The notes beneath the pieces were generated by a model. It made no database searches and had not been told where the DNA came from. It was given only the letters and a program-made list of their open reading frames with translations. From Candidatus Poribacteria bacterium (GTDB taxonomy: Bacteria > Poribacteria > WGA-4E > WGA-3G): a stretch of 38,965 nt of DNA. The stretch covers positions 1-38,965 of the forward strand of contig JAJEAG010000072.1 of the NCBI GenBank assembly GCA_022824265.1. The letters are read 5' to 3'. Shown piece by piece: positions 34,381 to 38,965 of the stretch (position 1 is the stretch's first letter; each line of letters begins with the position of its first letter). The translations under genes and the position numbers were made by a program.

Positions 34381-35781
34381 ATGTCAGATAAACCACTACA
34401 CTACAGGACAATCACAGAAATCTCAGAACTTCTATCTTCAAAGAAGTTATCCCCGGTTGAATTAACACAGACTATGCTCAACCGTATTGAACACCTTGAT
34501 GGTAGGCTAAAGAGTTATGCAACTGTCACAACCGAGAAGGCAATGGCATCTGCACAAAAGGCAGAACAGGAAATAATAGACGGTAACTATCGCGGTCTAC
34601 TGCACGGTGTGCCTATTGGTATAAAGGATCTATGCTTTACAAAAGGCATCCGCACAATGGGTGGCTCAAGAGTCATGCAATGCCACATCCCTGAATACAA
34701 CAGTACTGTTGTCAAAAGACTTGATGCAGTTGGTGCGGTGATGCTTGGCAAACTTAATCTGACAGAAGGTGCAATGGGTGGTTACCATCCTGATTTTGAT
34801 ATACCGATAAACCCGTGGAATCCTGACAGATGGACAGGTTCATCATCAAGCGGATCCGGTGTTGCAACTGCTGCGGGGATGTGCACCGGTTCAATTGGAA
34901 GTGATACAGGCGGTTCAATCCGATTTCCATCGGCAGCATGCGGTATTGTTGGATTAAAACCCACATTTGGACGAGTCAGTAAATACGGTGTATTGATGCT
35001 TGCTTCATCAATGGATCATGTCGGACCAATGACCCGTAGCGTAGCAGATGCAGCTATCATGCTTGAAGCAATCGCTGGTTCTGATCCGGATGATTTCAGT
35101 ACCCTGTCTGATCCTGTGCCAAACATGTTAGAGAACATTAATCATGGCATAAAAGGTATTCGTCTTGGGTATGATGAAAACTATGCAACGAAAGATGTCG
35201 ACTCTGAACTTGCTGATTCAGTATCCGATGGTGTGAAATTGCTTCAAGAATTAGGGGCTGAAATCGTTAATGTACAATTACCTGATATGGATAAATATGT
35301 ACTATCGTGGCCAACAATATGTTCATTTGAAGCAGTGAAATCACATTCAAAAATATATCCAGAATATCGTGATGATTATGGTCCTTGGTTCAAAGGTTGG
35401 CTTGACATGGGAGCACAAGTTACATCTGATGATTATATCAAAGCACATGAATTACGCCAAGAATGCACAGCACATCTTGACCGTATATTTCAGGATATTG
35501 ATATATTGGTATGTCCGTCAATGTCAGCACCACCTCACGAAGTTACACCAGAAATATTATACGGACCCAAAGAAACCAGACCACCACGATTTCAGCGATT
35601 TACTGCACCTTTTAACTATAACGGTGCTCCGACTCTTTCAGTACCTTGTGGTTTTAACAGCGAAGGATTACCGTTGAGCATTCAATTTGTTGGAAAGGAT
35701 TTGTCAGAACCGTTGTTGTGTCAAGTTGGTCATGCTTATGAAAGTGCAACGGAATGGCATAATAGGCATCCAGAGGTATAA
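34381..35781 (+). CDS. Amidase signature family enzyme (GatA-like)
   Basis: ATG 34381 has AAAGGA nine bases upstream; the in-frame ATG 34372 overlaps that site, so the later start is used (466 residues). The Ser-cisSer-Lys triad is present: K82 (GVPIGIKDL), S155 (TGSSSSGSG) and S179 (GSDTGGSIRFPS). The GLKPTFGRVSKYGV and DHVGPMTRSVADAA stretches are family hallmarks. GatA of the tRNA amidotransferase has the same signature, but no gatB or gatC is beside it, and it is coupled to a PhyH gene, so a stand-alone amidase is more likely. It hydrolyses an unknown amide. It is convergent with the SMP-30 gene 13 bases away. Confidence 0.9.
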   Translation: MSDKPLHYRTITEISELLSSKKLSPVELTQTMLNRIEHLDGRLKSYATVTTEKAMASAQKAEQEIIDGNYRGLLHGVPIGIKDLCFTKGIRTMGGSRVMQCHIPEYNSTVVKRLDAVGAVMLGKLNLTEGAMGGYHPDFDIPINPWNPDRWTGSSSSGSGVATAAGMCTGSIGSDTGGSIRFPSAACGIVGLKPTFGRVSKYGVLMLASSMDHVGPMTRSVADAAIMLEAIAGSDPDDFSTLSDPVPNMLENINHGIKGIRLGYDENYATKDVDSELADSVSDGVKLLQELGAEIVNVQLPDMDKYVLSWPTICSFEAVKSHSKIYPEYRDDYGPWFKGWLDMGAQVTSDDYIKAHELRQECTAHLDRIFQDIDILVCPSMSAPPHEVTPEILYGPKETRPPRFQRFTAPFNYNGAPTLSVPCGFNSEGLPLSIQFVGKDLSEPLLCQVGHAYESATEWHNRHPEV

Positions 35782-35794
35782 CTAAAAATGGATG

Positions 35795-36757
35795 TTATTT
35801 CTGTGGGAGATGGTAACCATCTATTGACACACGAATTCTAAGAAGACTTCCTCCAGCAGTGATATAAAGTATTTTACTTGCATCTCCACGACCAAAAGCA
35901 ACATTTGTAGGTAATTCTGGTGTTGGGATAAAAGCCAATTCCTTTCCACGAGGAGAATATATACCGATGCCGAATCGTGTCTTATCACGAACAGCAACGT
36001 AGAGATTACCTTCTACATCTACTTCAAACCCATCAGGACCGTGTTCTGGTGCATAGTCTACAAGTGTCTCACGGAAAGTTGCAGTGCCATCAGATAACAA
36101 GTCATAGGCAAGCAGTGCCATGCGTCCCATATATGTTGGTGTATCCTCTGGCATTTCTCGTAAAGAACCACTGTCGTTGCTACCGACATAAAGTGTTTTC
36201 TGATCTGGCGAGACTGCAATCCCGTTTGGTTTTCCTGAATCTGCTATGACAAGGTGAACCGACCCATCGGTATCAATTCGATAGACACCCATCACTGGTT
36301 GTTCCACCGGTTCATTCCCAACATAGCGTGGATCGGTAAAATAGATTCTTCCCATTTCATCAATCGTTAGATCGTTTGGTGAATTGAAGGGTTTCCCCTC
36401 ATATAGACCAGCGATTATATCACTCTTCCCGGTAGTCATGTCCGTTCTGGTAATTCGACGACCGCCAAAATCTGCTCCTTCCGCGACAACTAAGTTGCCT
36501 TGTGCATCAAATTTCATTCCGTTTGACATACCACTTGGTGATCTAAACACCGATGTTTCGCCAGATTCCGGATCGAATTTCATTATATGTCCTGCTTGCA
36601 TATCTGCTTGGTGTGTAAAGGTGATGTCACTAAAGTAAACTGCATTATCTGGTGCGACAGTTGGTCCTTCTGTGAAATGTGCGTCGCCGAACACTTCCTC
36701 TAATTCAGAGTCATGTGGAAGTATTTTTTCTACCTCTTTTTCAAGTGTATTTGACAT
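35795..36757 (-). CDS. SMP-30/gluconolactonase/LRE-like beta-propeller protein
   Basis: The 320-residue protein starts at ATG 36757 behind AGGAAGGA. Family metal-binding positions are visible: E30 (HFTEGPTVAP), N128 (NSPNDLTID), and the D of GPDGFEVDVEGNLYVA. The GNLVVAE, GRIYFTDP and KTLYVGSND strands are propeller blades. The family includes gluconolactonases and other metal-dependent lactonases or esterases. There is no signal peptide. It lies between the amidase gene (convergent) and a secreted metalloprotease gene transcribed in the same direction 39 bases upstream. A sugar-lactone role would fit the Gfo/Idh enzymes elsewhere in the window, but that is inference. Confidence 0.88.
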   Translation of the reverse strand: MSNTLEKEVEKILPHDSELEEVFGDAHFTEGPTVAPDNAVYFSDITFTHQADMQAGHIMKFDPESGETSVFRSPSGMSNGMKFDAQGNLVVAEGADFGGRRITRTDMTTGKSDIIAGLYEGKPFNSPNDLTIDEMGRIYFTDPRYVGNEPVEQPVMGVYRIDTDGSVHLVIADSGKPNGIAVSPDQKTLYVGSNDSGSLREMPEDTPTYMGRMALLAYDLLSDGTATFRETLVDYAPEHGPDGFEVDVEGNLYVAVRDKTRFGIGIYSPRGKELAFIPTPELPTNVAFGRGDASKILYITAGGSLLRIRVSIDGYHLPQK

Positions 36758-36796
36758 ATATATCCTTCCTTTTCGATTAAGATATGTATACAGTAT

Positions 36797-38728
36797 CTAA
36801 CGTTTTATCGTAGTTGTTGTCGTAATTTGTGCAGATTTTGTACTATCTCCTTGCGATGTTGCTATAACTGTAACCTGCTGAATGCCGACAATCCTTGGAA
36901 CAGTCAATATTACCGGAGAGGAAGTACCTTGTGTGAGTGTAACTGATTCCTTGCTTAATGATGTATCCTCATTATCTGAGACTGATAAGGTTATCGTGTC
37001 GTTTTTATTCCCAATGTTAGTCACTGTAAGGATATATTGGACATCTACATTTGGATCTATCGACTCATCTGTTATATCTGCGACAACTGACATAGAAACA
37101 CCGTGAAAGCGATCATCCTTATTCGTGACGTGGGGTATATCAGCAATTTCTTTAGCACTGAGAGCTCGGTTGTATAGTCTAACGTCGTCTACTAAACCTC
37201 TCCATGCATTGTGATTGTCCAGACTACCTTTGCCGATTACCAGTCTATTAGCACCAGTGAGTTTACCATTTTTTGCGGAACTATTAAATGTAGGATGATC
37301 AAGTATGCCATTGATGTACAGTTTCAGTTTTTGACCACTATCCCAAGCCAATGCTATGTGTTGCCATTCAGTGGTTTGTACATTGCTTGCACTTTCATAA
37401 GTCTGTATACCATCAGTTGTTTTAATTGTTGCTCTGATGACATTATTACTACCACCCTTAGAACCTGTTGCATCGTACCGTAAAGAGAAAGACTGCTCCC
37501 TTTTGTTAGGCATTCTGGATGAAATAAACCCTCTGTCAGTGTTGATCTGATTAGATTTTACCCAGAGTGCGATTGTAAATGCAGTAAGGTCATTAATGAG
37601 TTCTGCTCCATTTTCTATAGTCGCTGCATTTTTCCATTTTGTTTCTAATGCTCCTCCGATCTTACCGCTGTTTGCTTGTAAGATTGCACCTTCTTTTATT
37701 TTTGCATGGTGTGTGTTTCCAATAGAATTAAACACATAAGGTCCTTTAGCTTCATCAAGCGTCCAATATCCAATTAACCCATCCTGAGCTGCTTTATTAT
37801 TAACGGAAATATCTAAGACCATATTTGGTTGAGCATCATCCAATGATGACCATTTACCCCATGTTGCTCCTCCATTGATATCTGCCGTATTTACTTTAAC
37901 TCTGTTATTTTTGAGTGTTTCTCCAAAATTTGTGAATGTAGCGATTCCTTTCTCCCCAGATAAGAACTCACCACTATGTAAAATCGTAGAACCGGTCAGA
38001 AATCTTGCGAGATGAAGACCGTCTGGGTCAGTTATTTGAAAAAAGATATGAAGGTTATTTGGTGGATAAGCAATAGAGGATGAATGCATTTTAATTTGTG
38101 CTTCATTATCCTTTTTTATCTCAATTCTATCAGGATTGAAATAGCGGTTTACATCCAACCATCTTGCAGCATACTTTGAGATACCTTTCATTCCTCCATA
38201 GCCGTGTGGTAGACCAAAAGCATGTCCGAGTTCATGTGCGGTGACCCCAACATTGAAACAACTACTTGATGCTGGAAGGACAATACGTTTGCCTGGATAT
38301 GCTAATCCACATGCGTTCTTTAATAGTACTTTTTTACTAATATCTAATCCGACAAATAAGATTGTTTTGTTATATTTATAGAGGCTTTTATCAATTTCCC
38401 TGAATGCCTTTGCTGGATTCTTCCAATAACTACTATCTCCCTGTTTTCCAATCACATGATGCACAACTGCCTTACCGAATTTGTCTTTTTCATACTGAAA
38501 TGTCTTATTACCATGCCCATGTATTTCCATCTGATTGGCGTAGAACTGTTGTGCCTTTTTTATCAAATCTTCCATTTTTGCATCTATGTTGGGTTGTGCA
38601 TCACGGTCATTTGGTAAAAAATAAAAAAGTTTTACAATATAATCTTGTGAAGAACTGTTTTGTGCAAAACATGGCAACAATAAAAGCATAAATAAGGTTA
38701 TTGATAGAAGGTGAAGTTGTAATTTCAT
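36797..38728 (-). CDS. Secreted metzincin-like metalloprotease with LamG domain
   Basis: The 643-residue protein has a signal peptide (LLLLPCFAQ then NSSS). Residues 30-200 contain a protease domain: H165-E166-x2-H169-x5-H175 (HELGHAFGLPH), the zinc-binding signature of metzincins. LamG follows at about 319-540 (LIGYWTLDEAKG, FTIALWVKSN, WQHIALAWDSG, LYINGILDHP, GLVDDVRLYNRALSAKEI). Residues about 548-643 are an adhesion-type beta domain (VSMSVVADITDESIDPN, VQYILTVTNIGN). The Met-turn residue is not clear. The cysteine pair C140/C157 may form a disulfide. It is extracellular; substrate unknown. ATG 38728 is preceded by GGA about 8 bases away. It lies 39 bases upstream of the SMP-30 gene on the same strand. 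Confidence 0.85.
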   Translation of the reverse strand: MKLQLHLLSITLFMLLLLPCFAQNSSSQDYIVKLFYFLPNDRDAQPNIDAKMEDLIKKAQQFYANQMEIHGHGNKTFQYEKDKFGKAVVHHVIGKQGDSSYWKNPAKAFREIDKSLYKYNKTILFVGLDISKKVLLKNACGLAYPGKRIVLPASSSCFNVGVTAHELGHAFGLPHGYGGMKGISKYAARWLDVNRYFNPDRIEIKKDNEAQIKMHSSSIAYPPNNLHIFFQITDPDGLHLARFLTGSTILHSGEFLSGEKGIATFTNFGETLKNNRVKVNTADINGGATWGKWSSLDDAQPNMVLDISVNNKAAQDGLIGYWTLDEAKGPYVFNSIGNTHHAKIKEGAILQANSGKIGGALETKWKNAATIENGAELINDLTAFTIALWVKSNQINTDRGFISSRMPNKREQSFSLRYDATGSKGGSNNVIRATIKTTDGIQTYESASNVQTTEWQHIALAWDSGQKLKLYINGILDHPTFNSSAKNGKLTGANRLVIGKGSLDNHNAWRGLVDDVRLYNRALSAKEIADIPHVTNKDDRFHGVSMSVVADITDESIDPNVDVQYILTVTNIGNKNDTITLSVSDNEDTSLSKESVTLTQGTSSPVILTVPRIVGIQQVTVIATSQGDSTKSAQITTTTTIKR

Positions 38729-38758
38729 TGGTTTGTCCTATTTTATACGTTCAATTTG

Positions 38759-38869
38759 TTATACCATTTCTATATAATAACATTACATTATTTGGTAGGT
38801 CGGGTAGAAGCGGTAGCGAAACCCGACCTATAGGACATTATGACAATTTGTCAATTAGAAATGGTATAA
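38759..38869. repeat. MITE/REP-like nested palindromic element
   Basis: TTATACCATTTCTA (38759-38772) is repeated as its exact reverse complement at 38856-38869. Inside is a second inverted repeat, TAGGTCGGGT (38796-38805) and ACCCGACCTA (38821-38830), around a loop containing GCGGTAGCG. The 111-base element lies in the upstream region of the metalloprotease gene and encodes no protein. Its GC-rich core stands out from the AT-rich flanks. It is likely a dispersed repeat; copy number cannot be judged here. Confidence 0.7.
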
Positions 38870-38924
38870 GATACTGGTATATACCTCGTTTTTTATCTCC
38901 AGTTCTCTGAATTTTGTTTCCTTC

Positions 38925-38959
38925 AAACCGTACCAGTTTTCGTTTTTTGGTACGGTTTT
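38925..38959 (+). terminator. Terminator-like hairpin at the right edge
   Basis: AAACCGTACCA (38925-38935) pairs with TGGTACGGTTT (38948-38958) across a 12-base T-rich loop. The run GGTTTT closes the stem on the plus strand. GGTACG is repeated again at 38960-38965, so the structure may continue beyond the window. Which gene it would terminate is unknown. Confidence 0.45.
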
Positions 38960-38965
38960 GGTACG

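Noticed and set aside
34381..35781. Annotation as gatA of the Glu-tRNA amidotransferase
   Set aside because: The catalytic triad fits the whole amidase signature family, and no gatB or gatC is nearby; pairing with a PhyH gene favours a stand-alone amidase.
38701..38910. A 69-residue plus-strand frame near the right edge
   Set aside because: It runs straight through the palindromic element and has no family resemblance or ribosome site.

Overview
The window is an AT-rich bacterial chromosome segment, densely coded on both strands. Its gene content points to an uncultured, probably marine or sponge-associated lineage of the Candidatus Poribacteria type. That content is three phytanoyl-CoA dioxygenase-like (PhyH) enzymes, two Gfo/Idh/MocA dehydrogenases, a formylglycine sulfatase, an SMP-30 lactonase-like protein, LamG proteins, internalin-type leucine-rich repeats and long WD40 proteins. 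The assignment is an inference from gene content; no rRNA, tRNA or CRISPR was seen.

Left part (1-12600): the C-terminal end of an ISAs1-like transposase at the edge, then a secreted SpoIVB/S55-type peptidase. Two Gfo/Idh/MocA genes on the minus strand flank a plus-strand operon truA - HD-domain protein - PhyH, with hairpins between the convergent pairs. A 400-base intergenic stretch holding a perfect 17-bp hairpin precedes murA, hisD and a DUF1028 gene. A minus-strand pair (SDR dehydrogenase, PGPGW-like membrane protein) follows.

Middle part (12700-28200): an uncharacterised multi-pass membrane protein; a DUF4143-type ATPase with a near-consensus promoter overlapped by repeated operator-like sites, probably giving a leaderless mRNA; and an orphan MoxR ATPase. 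Next, all on the minus strand and closely spaced, come three exported WD40 paralogues of about 700, 870 and 1020 residues. Two carry N-terminal leucine-rich repeats and lipoprotein signals. They are followed upstream by an exported LamG/TPR/beta-sandwich protein, an unrecognised 275-residue protein, two tiny single-span membrane peptides and a PhyH gene.

Right part (28400-38965): a divergent promoter pair leads into a plus-strand series of sulfatase, a 1105-residue WD40-TPR-beta-sandwich protein, PhyH and amidase. Then come a convergent SMP-30-like gene and a secreted metzincin-like metalloprotease with a LamG domain. The right edge carries a MITE/REP-like nested palindrome and a terminator-like hairpin.

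The most interesting object is the WD40 family. By hand count all four members have 14 blades, which suggests two seven-bladed propellers. All share a first-blade GKGG signature and a last blade ending in W-D/N-W. The fourth member fuses this module to the TPR and C-terminal domain that the separate gene at 23948-26104 carries next to the other three. This is a domain-fusion hint that propellers and LamG/TPR protein act together, possibly as a cell-surface recognition or scaffold system.
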